DNA of 64,000 bases from an uncultured Eubacteriales bacterium (GCA_900545865.1 URAN01000003.1:39051-103050), one strand, 5' to 3'. Positions 1 to 8,277 are shown, counted from the stretch's first letter. A program made the numbers and translations. The notes: generated by a model from the sequence alone, not told the origin.

Positions 1-1
1 G

Positions 2-400
2 CCTGCCGGACCATATGTTACAAATCTTATGAAATTAACCGACGGCAAAATGAAAATTTTCGTCGGCAATGCGGGATTTCAGCTTATAGAATGTATGGAC
101 AGGGGTGCAATAGGCGCTATGCCGGGGTGTTCGATGTTCGACGTATATCTTGATATATACAATCGTTATATGAGCGGCGACCGCAAAGTCGCAATAGATA
201 TACATAACCTTATTTTGCCTATGCTCAATCACATAAGACAAAATGTTGAACAGATTATTTCATTCGAAAAGCGGATTTTAAAACGACGCAGAATTATTGC
301 ATCGGATTATTGCCGTGCGCCGTCTTATGATACGGATGAATATTTTGACAGGCTCTTTGATGAATTCTATGACAAGCTTTCGGTCATGTACGGGTGGTGA
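2..400 (+). CDS. DapA/N-acetylneuraminate-lyase family aldolase, C-terminal part (5' end outside window)
   Basis: The reading frame is open from the first bases of the window, so the gene begins upstream; an internal ATG at 29 is not the real start. The visible 132 residues match the C-terminal third of the dihydrodipicolinate synthase/NAL class I aldolase family: a strand with VGNAGFQLIECMDRGAIGAMPG, where the family has its late barrel segment, followed by the helical tail with GDRKVAIDIHN and a PML segment. The catalytic lysine and tyrosine would lie in the missing part. The family cleaves or forms 2-oxo acids. Its stop codon abuts the following SDR gene, suggesting a two-gene sugar-acid or amino-acid-derivative pathway rather than lysine synthesis. 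The basic tail after residue 85 is longer than in typical DapA. The substrate cannot be told. Confidence 0.75.
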   Translation, partial: PAGPYVTNLMKLTDGKMKIFVGNAGFQLIECMDRGAIGAMPGCSMFDVYLDIYNRYMSGDRKVAIDIHNLILPMLNHIRQNVEQIISFEKRILKRRRIIASDYCRAPSYDTDEYFDRLFDEFYDKLSVMYGW

Positions 401-404
401 TATG

Positions 405-1163
405 ATGAATAAGGTTGTATTTATAACGGGTGGCGGAACGGGGATCGGTCAGGGAATCTCAATTGAGTTTGCCAAAGCCGGGTATGATGTCGCTTTTTCG
501 TACAGAGGAAGCGCACAAGGCGCAAAAGAGACCGCACGGGCAATAGAAAGCCTTGGACGGCGTGTTCTCGCCGTTAAAGCCGATGTAAGCAATGTTGATG
601 AAATTCACCAAATGTTCGAACGTGTAATAACCGAATTTTCGAGGATAGATGTTTTCATCAATAATGCAGGTATTACCGAAAAATCCGATTTTTTAAGCAC
701 AACGCCCGAGCTGTTTGACAGAATCTGCCGCGTTGATTATCGGGGTGCATTCTTTTGTATCCAACGCGCAGCACAAATAATGTCGGATAAAAATATAAAG
801 GGCAGCATAATTTTAATTTCGTCAAACAATGCAACGGCACATTTTGCCGATGTTGCGGTATACGGCTCGGCGAAGGCGGCTGCCGAAAAAATGGCGGAAC
901 ACGCCGCAATTGAACTTGCCAAATACGGAATAAGAGTAAACTCAATCAAGCCCGGCTGGACCGATACAGGTTCGGAAAGGCTTGATGCCAAGGAGGACAC
1001 ATACTATAAAATTCCGCTTAAAAAGTGGGCGACCGTCAAAGAAATAGGTCAGACCGCATTGTATCTTTCATCGGATGCCGCAGCATCCGTTACGGGAACA
1101 TCCATTGTGATAGACAACGGTGCCCTGCTCGTTTCGGACAAGCGCGAAAGATACGGATATTGA
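405..1163 (+). CDS. Short-chain dehydrogenase/reductase (SDR family, FabG-like)
   Basis: A 252-residue classical SDR that would oxidise or reduce a hydroxyl/carbonyl group with NAD(P)H in the cytoplasm. The cofactor motif TGGGTGIG is near residue 8, the NNAG motif follows near residue 85, the catalytic Ser is in the IILISSNNA strand, the Tyr-x-x-x-Lys pair is YGSAKA, and the PG motif is in SIKPGW. Two adjacent ATGs at 402 and 405 are possible; 405 gives better spacing from GGTGG at 393-397. A longer upstream frame exists but overlaps the preceding gene with no ribosome site. It is translationally coupled to the DapA-family gene. Family members include 3-oxoacyl-ACP reductases and sugar dehydrogenases; the aldolase neighbour favours a sugar or sugar-acid substrate (inference). 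Confidence 0.85.
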   Translation: MNKVVFITGGGTGIGQGISIEFAKAGYDVAFSYRGSAQGAKETARAIESLGRRVLAVKADVSNVDEIHQMFERVITEFSRIDVFINNAGITEKSDFLSTTPELFDRICRVDYRGAFFCIQRAAQIMSDKNIKGSIILISSNNATAHFADVAVYGSAKAAAEKMAEHAAIELAKYGIRVNSIKPGWTDTGSERLDAKEDTYYKIPLKKWATVKEIGQTALYLSSDAAASVTGTSIVIDNGALLVSDKRERYGY

Positions 1164-1190
1164 TAAAGCGCAAACATATAAATCCTTTTT

Positions 1191-1229
1191 AACCCGAAAA
1201 CGAAATTATGCGTTTTCGGGTTAATTTTA
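1191..1229 (+). terminator. Rho-independent terminator after the SDR gene
   Basis: A perfect 12-bp stem (AACCCGAAAACG, 1191-1202, with its complement at 1211-1222) and an 8-nt loop, followed by AATTTTA. It ends the aldolase-SDR unit before spoIIM. Confidence 0.8.
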
Positions 1230-1316
1230 TCCTTAACACACCAAACGGTTCTTTTGGCGGCACCTTAAACATATATTTAAAGTGTACATGCTTATTCGTA
1301 CGAAAGGAGAAAATTT

Positions 1317-1943
1317 ATGAAAACAAAAGGATTTAAAAATTTAAAGTGTAATTTCTGTGCATTCTTTAACAAAAACCGTGTTAAATTTTTGGTTGTAACG
1401 GCGTTATTTTTCTGTGGAATAATCATAGGTGCGATATGTGATGTAAAAAACGTATCAGACGATAATATCGGATATATGAATAATTTCGCATCGGCATACA
1501 AGCTTCAAGGTGTTTCATCGAGCGAAATATTTTTCAGGGCTTTAATTTCTTATTTAAGAATATTTGCGTTTATTTGGCTTTCGGGACGCTTTGTCTTTCT
1601 TATACCCCTAAACCTGTTTTCCGTTGCCGCAAAAGGATTTGGTTTGGGATTTACAATTTCCTACCTTATCCGCTGGAGCGGATTTGGCGGCATTATCTTT
1701 GGATTTTTAATACTTTTTGCACAGAATATCATTTTTATTCCGGTTATGCTGATATATTCCGTATATCAGTTAAATTTTGTTCTTGAATACGGAAGAATCA
1801 AGCAAAACGGCGCATTATTCAAACAGACAAAACGGCTGATTGTCTCGGATATAAAAATAAGTGCCGCTGTTATTGCAACAGCAATTGTTTGCTGTTGCAT
1901 AGAGGCATACATAATTCCGTCACTTATTATGCCTATGTGTTAA
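1317..1943 (+). CDS. spoIIM: Stage II sporulation protein M
   Basis: A 208-residue polytopic membrane protein. In B. subtilis SpoIIM joins SpoIID and SpoIIP in the DMP complex that remodels septal peptidoglycan during engulfment of the forespore. Visible here are a short basic N-terminus, a first membrane segment near residues 25-45 with GIIIGA, a hydrophilic loop, then four further hydrophobic segments with a GFGLGFTISY stretch and a CCC near the C-terminus, as in SpoIIM/DUF95 proteins. The ATG at 1317 has the ribosome site GAAAGGAG with good spacing. The adjacent xerD-like gene reproduces the spoIIM/ripX neighbourhood of Bacillus and other Clostridia, which supports the assignment. I could not find a convincing sigma-E promoter by eye. 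Confidence 0.87.
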   Translation: MKTKGFKNLKCNFCAFFNKNRVKFLVVTALFFCGIIIGAICDVKNVSDDNIGYMNNFASAYKLQGVSSSEIFFRALISYLRIFAFIWLSGRFVFLIPLNLFSVAAKGFGLGFTISYLIRWSGFGGIIFGFLILFAQNIIFIPVMLIYSVYQLNFVLEYGRIKQNGALFKQTKRLIVSDIKISAAVIATAIVCCCIEAYIIPSLIMPMC

Positions 1944-2001
1944 ATATTTTTGGTATTTTTTTAGAAATTTATATTTTTTCAAAAAAATTTGCAAATAACA
2001 C

Positions 2002-2030
2002 TTGTCAAAATCTTTAAAGTTATGTAAAAT
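2002..2030 (+). promoter_or_regulatory. Sigma-A-type promoter for the xerD-like gene
   Basis: TTGTCA at 2002-2007 and TAAAAT at 2025-2030 are separated by 17 bases and lie about 30 bases before the xerD-like start. The site suggests that the recombinase gene is transcribed independently of spoIIM. Confidence 0.6.
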
Positions 2031-2061
2031 ATAATTATGCATAAAAGGGTGGTGATAAAAG

Positions 2062-2976
2062 ATGAATTCCGACAATACTTATATTGATAATTTTTTTGAT
2101 TATCTCATAAACGAGCGCAAAATGGCAACAAATACAATAAATGCATATCGTCACGATATTACGGAGTTCGAAATTTATGTCAAAGATAACGGTATTTCAT
2201 CTGTCATTCAGGCAAACACCACCGCAATTCTCGAATATTTGCATAACCTGCGCCAAAACGGAAGTTCCGCGGCAAAAGTAAGCCGCATTATGTCCGCGCT
2301 GAAAACATTTTATAAGTTTCTTGTGCAAAGAGGTGTGATTTTCAAAGACCCTATGTACGGAATCCACGGTCTAAAATCAGAGCGCAAGCTTCCGTCCGCG
2401 CTGGCCGAATTTCAAATTCAAATATTGCTTGATATGCCGAAAGGCAACGGTCAAAAGGCGGTTCGCGACCGCGCCATTCTTGAAACACTGTACGCAACGG
2501 GGATGAAGATGTCGAATCTTATTAATCTTAGAACAAGCGATGTTAATGCTAAAATCGGATATATTTACTGTAAGTCGGATAAGGCAAGGGACAGAATTAT
2601 ACCTGTTTATGCGTATGCTCGGGATTGTCTCGCGGAGTATTTAGAGGTTCGTAAAACATTTCCCGATTCCGATAAGACGGATATACTGTTTCTCAACCTT
2701 GAGGGAAAACAACTCTCTCGGCAAGGCGTATGGAAAATGATAAAATACTATTATTCAAAATCGGGGCTGTCAGGCGATATTACTCCGAGTATGCTGCGCC
2801 ACAGCTTTGCAATGCATCTTTTGGAAAACGGAGTGGATTTAAAATCCCTTCAAGAAATGTTGGGGCATAATGATATCGAAACAACGCGCATATACGAATT
2901 TGCATTGAAAAATAAGATTCGAAAAGAATATATGAATGCGCATCCTCGTGCAAAGCATTCAAAACAGACAAATTGA
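2062..2976 (+). CDS. xerD: XerD-like tyrosine recombinase with altered catalytic residues
   Basis: A 304-residue protein with the XerC/D layout: an N-terminal SAM-like core-binding domain (about 5-90) and a C-terminal catalytic domain (about 110-290). XerD resolves chromosome dimers at dif together with XerC. The active-site segments can be aligned almost without gaps to E. coli XerD. Arg246 (in LRHSFA), His269 (in LGHND) and the nucleophile Tyr278 (in TTRIYEF) are present. However, the first catalytic Arg is Lys149 (TGMKMSNL instead of TGLRVSEL) and the His of HxLRH is Ser243 (TPSMLRH). The DNA reads AAG and AGT at these codons. The gene lies next to spoIIM as B. subtilis ripX/xerD does. It may be a weak or inactive paralogue with a DNA-binding or partner role, or it may use an altered catalytic set; a canonical XerD elsewhere would be expected. 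Confidence 0.85.
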   Translation: MNSDNTYIDNFFDYLINERKMATNTINAYRHDITEFEIYVKDNGISSVIQANTTAILEYLHNLRQNGSSAAKVSRIMSALKTFYKFLVQRGVIFKDPMYGIHGLKSERKLPSALAEFQIQILLDMPKGNGQKAVRDRAILETLYATGMKMSNLINLRTSDVNAKIGYIYCKSDKARDRIIPVYAYARDCLAEYLEVRKTFPDSDKTDILFLNLEGKQLSRQGVWKMIKYYYSKSGLSGDITPSMLRHSFAMHLLENGVDLKSLQEMLGHNDIETTRIYEFALKNKIRKEYMNAHPRAKHSKQTN

Positions 2977-3040
2977 CATAAAAATTAAAAAACGATAACA
3001 CAATCTGATATAAATACACAAACGAAAGGAATTGTTAAAT

Positions 3041-4321
3041 ATGAAAGATTCAAACAAAGTTCTTGTAATAGGCGGCGGCGGCAGGGAACACGCCATTATA
3101 CACAAGCTTAAAGAAAGCGATAAAGTTTCAAAAATTTATTGCGCCCCGGGCAACGGAGGTATCGCACGCGATGCCGAATGTGTACCTATCGGCGTAATGG
3201 AATTTGACAAGCTTGTTGATTTTGCCAAATCAAATGAGATAGATATGGTTATGGTTGCCCCGGATGACCCTCTTGCAGCAGGCGCGGTAGACGCATTTGA
3301 AAACGCGGGAATTCGTGCATTCGGCCCGAATAAGCGCGCCGCGATAATCGAGGGCAGCAAGGCTTTTTCAAAAGATTTGATGAAAAAATATAATATTCCG
3401 ACCGCAAAATACGAGGTGTTCTCAAACAGTGTCGAGGCGATAGGCTATATTAAAGAACAGGACACCTACCCCATTGTTGTCAAAGCCGACGGACTTGCTT
3501 TGGGTAAAGGCGTTATCATTGCCGAAACATTTGAGGACGCCGAAAAAGCGGTTCACGAAATTATGGACGACAAGGTGTTCGGTTCTGCCGGCGGCAAAGT
3601 CGTTATCGAGGAGTTCCTCACGGGCCCAGAAATATCGGTTTTAGCGTTTACGGACGGAAAAACCATAAAACCTATGGTTTCCGCCCAAGACCACAAAAGA
3701 GCTTTTGATAATGACAAAGGCCCGAATACGGGTGGTATGGGAACATTTTCGCCAAGCAGAATTTATACGGATGAATTGGCGGATGAGTGTATGAAAAATA
3801 TATTTATTCCCACAATGAATGCAATGAATTCCGAAAACAGGACTTTTAAAGGCGTATTGTATTTCGGATTGATGAAAACGCCCGACGGCGTAAAGGTTAT
3901 AGAATATAATTGCCGTTTCGGCGACCCCGAAACCCAAGTCGTTCTTCCTCGTCTCGAAAGCGACTTATTTGAGATTTTTGATGCGGTTATCGATGAGCGT
4001 CTCAATGAAATTGATATAAAGTGGAATGACGGTGCTGCGGTCTGTGTTGTGCTTGCCTCGGGCGGATACCCGCGCAAATATCAAACAGGCTATCCGATTG
4101 AAGGACTTTGCCGCGCAGAAAGTGCGGGCGCATTAATCTTCCACGCAGGAACAAAGGCGGACGGAGATAATATTCTTACCTCGGGCGGAAGGGTTCTCGG
4201 CGTAACAGCGGTCGCTTCTAATCTGGATGATGCGATTAAAACCGCCTACGGTTATGTTGACCTTATAAGTTTTAAAGATATGCACTATCGTAAAGATATA
4301 GGAATTAAAAAATATAATTAA
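3041..4321 (+). CDS. purD: Phosphoribosylamine-glycine ligase (GAR synthetase)
   Basis: A 426-residue ATP-grasp enzyme that joins phosphoribosylamine and glycine in the second step of purine synthesis. Diagnostic segments are GGGGREHAI at the N-terminus, the ATP-grasp lid and loop VVKADGLALGKGV, DHKRAFDNDKGPNTGGMG, and the metal/ATP-binding stretch EYNCRFGDPETQ. The length is normal for the family. The ATG at 3041 is preferred because AAAGGA at 3025-3030 is 10 bases upstream; an in-frame TTG at 3032 would be too close. No other pur genes are near, so it is separated from the usual pur cluster. It ends at a strong shared terminator. Confidence 0.96.
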   Translation: MKDSNKVLVIGGGGREHAIIHKLKESDKVSKIYCAPGNGGIARDAECVPIGVMEFDKLVDFAKSNEIDMVMVAPDDPLAAGAVDAFENAGIRAFGPNKRAAIIEGSKAFSKDLMKKYNIPTAKYEVFSNSVEAIGYIKEQDTYPIVVKADGLALGKGVIIAETFEDAEKAVHEIMDDKVFGSAGGKVVIEEFLTGPEISVLAFTDGKTIKPMVSAQDHKRAFDNDKGPNTGGMGTFSPSRIYTDELADECMKNIFIPTMNAMNSENRTFKGVLYFGLMKTPDGVKVIEYNCRFGDPETQVVLPRLESDLFEIFDAVIDERLNEIDIKWNDGAAVCVVLASGGYPRKYQTGYPIEGLCRAESAGALIFHAGTKADGDNILTSGGRVLGVTAVASNLDDAIKTAYGYVDLISFKDMHYRKDIGIKKYN

Positions 4322-4327
4322 AATATT

Positions 4328-4360
4328 AAAACGCGTTGGCGGCCATCGCCAACGCGTTTT
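4328..4360. terminator. Bidirectional terminator between purD and nrdG
   Basis: A perfect 14-bp stem (AAAACGCGTTGGCG at 4328-4341 and its complement at 4347-4360) with a 5-nt loop. A-runs and T-runs on both flanks allow it to work for the converging purD (+) and nrdG (-) transcripts. Confidence 0.85.
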
Positions 4361-4363
4361 GCG

Positions 4364-4885
4364 TTATAAATCATATAAAACAACTTCGTTTTTTAAAAGG
4401 GTTTTTTGAACATCGATTATTCTTTGATTTTCGGAACCTCTGAATTTAAGCGAAATATTTTTCTCTTCCTCTTTATATCTTCCGTCAACGAGCACATCGG
4501 TTAATTCAAGTATTTTTTGAGTGTATTCGCAATTTGCTCTGCAATCCTCGGAAAGCAATTCTTCGTATGTAAAGCCGGTAAAAATCCATATATTTTTATT
4601 CGGAAGCTCACTCCGAACTCTCTTTAGGAACGGATATAATCCCTCTTGATTTGACGGTTCAAACGGCTCGCCGCCCAAAACGGTTAAACCTTTAATATAT
4701 GAATTTTTCAGCAATCCCAGAATATACTCCTCTGTATCTTTTGTAAATGGCTTTCCGTACTCAAAATCCCATGTCTGGGGTTGAAAACAGTTCTTGCACA
4801 TATTTCGGCAGCCCGATACAAAAATCGATACCCTCACCCCGACTCCGTTCGCTATGTCACAGTTTTTTATTTCTCCGTAATACAT
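4364..4885 (-). CDS. nrdG: Anaerobic ribonucleotide reductase activating protein (radical SAM)
   Basis: A 173-residue radical-SAM enzyme that uses a 4Fe-4S cluster and S-adenosylmethionine to generate the glycyl radical on NrdD. The cluster motif CRNMCKNC (Cys26, Cys30, Cys33) is complete, and LTVLGGEPF is the glycine-rich SAM-contacting GGEP motif. The start has AAAAGGAG 8-9 bases upstream. It follows nrdD on the same strand, separated by a hairpin at 4908-4951, so the activase is probably made at a lower level than its substrate. Confidence 0.93.
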   Translation of the reverse strand: MYYGEIKNCDIANGVGVRVSIFVSGCRNMCKNCFQPQTWDFEYGKPFTKDTEEYILGLLKNSYIKGLTVLGGEPFEPSNQEGLYPFLKRVRSELPNKNIWIFTGFTYEELLSEDCRANCEYTQKILELTDVLVDGRYKEEEKNISLKFRGSENQRIIDVQKTLLKNEVVLYDL

Positions 4886-4907
4886 TATTCATACTCCTTT
4901 TTGATAC

Positions 4908-4951
4908 AAAAATCGGGTAGAGCGTTTTTGGTATGCCCCTGCCCGATTTTT
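4908..4951 (-). terminator. Intercistronic hairpin between nrdD and nrdG
   Basis: AAAAATCGGG at 4908-4917 pairs with CCCGATTTTT at 4942-4951, and two more pairs extend inward. Read on the minus strand, the stem is followed by a T-run that is part of its own 3' arm. It probably reduces read-through into nrdG or protects the nrdD message end. Confidence 0.6.
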
Positions 4952-4965
4952 CTTTCGGCTTTATA

Positions 4966-7140
4966 TCAAAGGTGCATTACTCTTTCCTTTATTTCCTGAG
5001 TCCTGCCTTGATTCCAAAACTGTGTTCCTATATATCCGCAAGTCCTTCTTGCAACGTTCATTGTATCTTGGTCGGTGTTTCCGCATTGCGGACATTGCCA
5101 AATCAGCTTTCCGTCCCGCTCTTTTATCTCGATTTCACCATCCCAGCCGCAAGCCTGACAATAATCGCTTTTTGTATTGAGTTCGGCATACATAATATGG
5201 TTATAAATAAATTTCATTATTTCCAATACAGCCTCAATATTATTTTGCATATCAGGAACCTCTACATAGCTGATAGCACCACCCGGCGATAATGCTTGGA
5301 ACTTAGCCTCAAACGCAAGCTTATCAAATGCGTTTATTTTCTCGGTAACGTGTATGTGATAGCTGTTGGTTATATATCCTTTATCGGTTACACCTTTGAT
5401 TACACCGAAACGCTTTTGCAAGCATTTTGCAAATTTATATGTCGTACTCTCAAGCGGTGTACCGTAAAGAGAATAGTCTATATTTTCCTCCGCTTTCCAT
5501 TTAGCGGTGTATTCATTCAGCTTTTTCATAATCTTTAATCCAAGTTCTTCGCCCTCGGGTTCGGTAAGCTTTTTACCGATAAGGCTGTAAACACATTCCC
5601 AAAGTCCGGCATATCCGAGCGAAAGCGTCGAATATCCGCCGTGCAGATATTTATCTATCTTTTCGCCTTTTTTTAATCTCAACAACGCTCCGTATTGCCA
5701 CAAAATCGGGGCAACATCCGAAACAGTACCCTCAAGTCTTTCGTGACGGCATTGCAAGGCGCGATGACATAATTCCATACGCTCATCGAAAATCTTCCAG
5801 AATTCGTCCATATTTTTATGCGCCGACAAACCGATGTCTACGAGATTTACGGTGATTACACCCTGGTTGAATCTGCCGTAATATTTCGGCTTTCCGTTTT
5901 CATCGACATAAGGCGTTAAAAAGCTGCGGCAGCCCATACAGGTATAACAATGTCCCTCGCCGTTTTTGTCAATTTTGTTTTCAAGCATAATTTTTTCGGA
6001 TATATAATCCGGAACCATTCTTTTTGCCGTACATTTCGCCGACAATTCCGTCAGATAATAATACGGGTCGCCCTCATGAATATTATCATCTTCGAGTACA
6101 TATATAAGTTTTGGGAAAGCGGGTGTAACCCAGATTCCCTTTTCGTTTTTAACCCCTTGATAACGCTGTTTCAATACCTCTTCGATAATGATTGCGAGAT
6201 CGGCTTTTTCCTGTTCGTTTTTCGCCTCGTTCAAGTACATAAAAACGGTTACAAAAGGTGCCTGACCGTTTGTTGTCATAAGTGTAACGACCTGGTATTG
6301 AATTGTTTGTACTCCTCTTGCGATTTCGACGCGCAGACGCTTTTCGACAATCTTTTTAAACGTCTCTTTGGGCAGGGTAATATTTATCTCATCAATTTCT
6401 TTTTTCAAATCTCTTGCGATTTTTTCACGGCTTACCTGAACGAACGGTGCGAGGTGAGTCAGCGATATTGACTGACCGCCGTATTGGTTTGACGCAACCT
6501 GTGCGATTATCTGTGTTGCTATATTGCACGCGGTCGAAAAGCTGTGCGGACGCTCGATGAGCGTACCTGTGATAACCGTACCGTTTTGCAGCATATCCTC
6601 GAGATTAACCAAATCACAGTTATGCATATGCTGTGCATAGTAATCGCTGTCATGAAAGTGGATTATTCCCTCATTATGAGCGTCAACAATATCCTGAGGA
6701 AGCAAAATACGATTTGTTATATCCCTTGAAACCTCTCCTGCCATATAATCACGCTGAGTTGAGTTGACAACGGGATCTTTATTTGAATTTTCTTGTTTTG
6801 CCTCTTCGTTATTACGCTCCAAAAGGCTTAAAATTTTGCCGTCGGTTGTGTTGGACTGGCGAACCAGAGTTCTTGTATATCGATATGTGATGTAAGCCTT
6901 GGCAACTTCATATGCCCCGTGAGCCATAATTTGACGTTCAACAAAATCCTGTACCTCTTCCACGCTCGGCGAATGACCTATATTTTCGCACGCCAAAACA
7001 ACCCTGTGCGCAATGCGCTCGATTTGTTTTTCGGTCATCCTCGACTCTTCCGCAACGGCACAATTTGCTTTTGAAATAGCTTTGATAATCTTCTCTTTGT
7101 CAAATGTCACTTCCGAACCGTTTCTTTTAATAATTTTCAT
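4966..7140 (-). CDS. nrdD: Anaerobic (class III) ribonucleoside-triphosphate reductase
   Basis: A 724-residue glycyl-radical enzyme reducing NTPs to dNTPs without oxygen. It has an N-terminal ATP-cone (roughly residues 1-95, IIKRNGSEVTFDKEKI), the central barrel, a C-terminal zinc site with CQACGWDG and WQCPQCGN, and the glycyl-radical motif RTCGYIG near residues 699-705, with Gly702 the expected radical. The ATG at 7140 is chosen because GTGAGGGG lies 9 bases upstream; the in-frame ATG at 7167 would place that site inside the coding region. Its promoter is flanked by NrdR-like boxes, so repression by NrdR in response to dATP/ATP is expected. Confidence 0.96.
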   Translation of the reverse strand: MKIIKRNGSEVTFDKEKIIKAISKANCAVAEESRMTEKQIERIAHRVVLACENIGHSPSVEEVQDFVERQIMAHGAYEVAKAYITYRYTRTLVRQSNTTDGKILSLLERNNEEAKQENSNKDPVVNSTQRDYMAGEVSRDITNRILLPQDIVDAHNEGIIHFHDSDYYAQHMHNCDLVNLEDMLQNGTVITGTLIERPHSFSTACNIATQIIAQVASNQYGGQSISLTHLAPFVQVSREKIARDLKKEIDEINITLPKETFKKIVEKRLRVEIARGVQTIQYQVVTLMTTNGQAPFVTVFMYLNEAKNEQEKADLAIIIEEVLKQRYQGVKNEKGIWVTPAFPKLIYVLEDDNIHEGDPYYYLTELSAKCTAKRMVPDYISEKIMLENKIDKNGEGHCYTCMGCRSFLTPYVDENGKPKYYGRFNQGVITVNLVDIGLSAHKNMDEFWKIFDERMELCHRALQCRHERLEGTVSDVAPILWQYGALLRLKKGEKIDKYLHGGYSTLSLGYAGLWECVYSLIGKKLTEPEGEELGLKIMKKLNEYTAKWKAEENIDYSLYGTPLESTTYKFAKCLQKRFGVIKGVTDKGYITNSYHIHVTEKINAFDKLAFEAKFQALSPGGAISYVEVPDMQNNIEAVLEIMKFIYNHIMYAELNTKSDYCQACGWDGEIEIKERDGKLIWQCPQCGNTDQDTMNVARRTCGYIGTQFWNQGRTQEIKERVMHL

Positions 7141-7194
7141 TTCAAAATTCCCCTCACTTTTACTCATTCATATTTACTCATTCATATAGCCAAA

Positions 7195-7253
7195 ACACAA
7201 TATATTGTATATCGGGCAGTATCTAATATAGCATATATAGCATATATTGTCAA
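7195..7253 (-). promoter_or_regulatory. nrdD promoter with two NrdR-like boxes
   Basis: On the minus strand TTGACA (7248-7253) and TATATT (7225-7230) have a 17-base spacer. Box 1 at 7195-7210 reads ACACAATATATTGTAT on the plus strand and matches the NrdR consensus (ACACwATATmTwGTGT) at all but one position. Box 2 at 7237-7252 is weaker, with about 11 of 16 matches, and overlaps the -35 and spacer. The boxes start 42 bases apart, about four helical turns, a usual NrdR arrangement. Confidence 0.75.
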
Positions 7254-7594
7254 GAGGAAATTTGCCTTGTAACACAATTGTTACATACATTTTATTCCAT
7301 AAACCCGCGTAATCCGCATAAAATAAGGGTTTGATTAAATTCCTGTTTTTTAAAAATTTTTCGGTCGAAAAATTCGACTTTTTTCATAGATTTTCATTAT
7401 CGGTTTTCTTTTTATAACCGTTAATCTTTAATCGATATTGTTCAAATTTTTTAAAGCATTTTACGTTTGACATAAATTCCATCTTATGTTATAATAAAGA
7501 AAAGAATCTGAGAGCCTGTTAAAATTTGTTAATTAACTTTGTAATATAGATTTTTTCACCAATTGACAATAAATATAAATCGGAGGTTAAATCA
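7254..7594. other. AT-rich divergent intergenic region
   Basis: Apart from the promoter of the metalloregulator gene at 7467-7495 this stretch is AT-rich sequence with T- and A-runs. A TTAATTAA palindrome lies at 7529-7536, just downstream of the predicted transcription start, and could be an operator, but I cannot support that further. I see no small gene in it. Confidence 0.5.
7467..7495 (+). promoter_or_regulatory. Sigma-A-type promoter for the MntR-like regulator
   Basis: Consensus TTGACA (7467-7472) and consensus TATAAT (7490-7495) are 17 bases apart, giving a leader of about 95 bases. Confidence 0.85.
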
Positions 7595-7969
7595 ATGGTA
7601 ATAAAAGAGTCTGCCGAAAATTATTTAGAGGCTATTCTTATGATAAAAAACAAAAAAGGTGCTGTTCGCAGCATCGACATAGCAAATCATCTTAATTTCA
7701 CCAAGCCGAGTGTCTCAGTTGCAATGAAAGGCTTCAGAAAGGACGGATATATTGTTGTTGATGATGACGGCAATATTAACCTTACCGAAAAAGGTATGCA
7801 GATAGCCGTCGGCATTTACGAACGCCACGAGGTGATAGCAAAGGCTCTGATTGCTCTCGGCGTTGATAAAGAAACAGCGTATGAGGACAGCTGTAAAGTT
7901 GAACATGACATAAGCCAGCAAACATTTGACAAAATTAAAAGCTATCTTCACAAAAAAGATATAATCTGA
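7595..7969 (+). CDS. DtxR/MntR-family metal-dependent transcriptional regulator
   Basis: A 124-residue protein with an N-terminal winged helix (SAENYLEAILMI, then VRSIDIANHLNFTKPSVSVAMKGF as the helix-turn-helix) and a C-terminal dimerisation and metal domain with GIYERHEVI and CKVEHDIS. These carry Glu and His ligands typical of the MntR/IdeR group. It has no SH3-like third domain, so it resembles MntR more than DtxR. Such proteins bind Mn2+ or Fe2+ and repress uptake genes. It is monocistronic, with a consensus promoter, the ribosome site CGGAGG and its own terminator; no metal transporter is adjacent. Whether it senses Mn or Fe cannot be decided here. Confidence 0.88.
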   Translation: MVIKESAENYLEAILMIKNKKGAVRSIDIANHLNFTKPSVSVAMKGFRKDGYIVVDDDGNINLTEKGMQIAVGIYERHEVIAKALIALGVDKETAYEDSCKVEHDISQQTFDKIKSYLHKKDII

Positions 7970-7987
7970 CATAGATATTCAAAGCAC

Positions 7988-8028
7988 AAAACCGCAGCGG
8001 AATCATATCGGAAATCCGTTGCGGTTTT
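7988..8028 (+). terminator. Terminator after the MntR-like gene
   Basis: A 13-bp stem with one G-T pair (AAACCGCAGCGGA at 7988-8000/8001, complement at 8015-8028) ends in TTTTATTA on the plus strand. Confidence 0.8.
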
Positions 8029-8068
8029 ATTATATCACAGGTATCTAAACCTTTTAGGCAATAATAAA

Positions 8069-8128
8069 GCCCGAGATATTAAGCTCGGGCGAGAGTTCCC
8101 TATAAGACGTTTATCTTATAAGGGGGAA
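8069..8128 (-). terminator. Tandem hairpins ending the tyrS transcript
   Basis: Read on the minus strand, an imperfect stem (about 8096-8128, arms TTCCCTATAAGA and TCTTATAAGGGGGAA) is followed by a GC-rich 7-bp stem (8069-8090, GCCCGAG/CTCGGGC) and TTTATTATT. This second hairpin is a good terminator for the lon-to-tyrS operon. The remaining bases from 8129 to 8277 hold no gene I can support. Confidence 0.6.
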
Positions 8129-8277
8129 ATGAAAAAAAGAGTGTTAGTTAATTGTGGTATACATATATAATACACTATTTTAATCAAAATTTCAACCTCA
8201 ATTTAAGTTGAATTCATAAAAAAATATGCGCTGTTTTTTGTTTAATCTGCACAAAATATTGCGTTAGTGTTAAAGGC

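Noticed and set aside
5950..6471. A 173-codon frame antisense to nrdD
   Set aside because: It is Phe/Leu/Cys-rich in a way expected from complementing a Lys/Glu-rich gene, and nrdD is a clear, complete enzyme.
8129..8170. A 13-codon frame after AGGGGG (8121-8126), starting ATGAAAAAAAGAGTG
   Set aside because: The ribosome-like site is only 3-4 bases from the ATG, it is part of a hairpin arm, and the region is better explained as the trailer of the minus-strand tyrS transcript.
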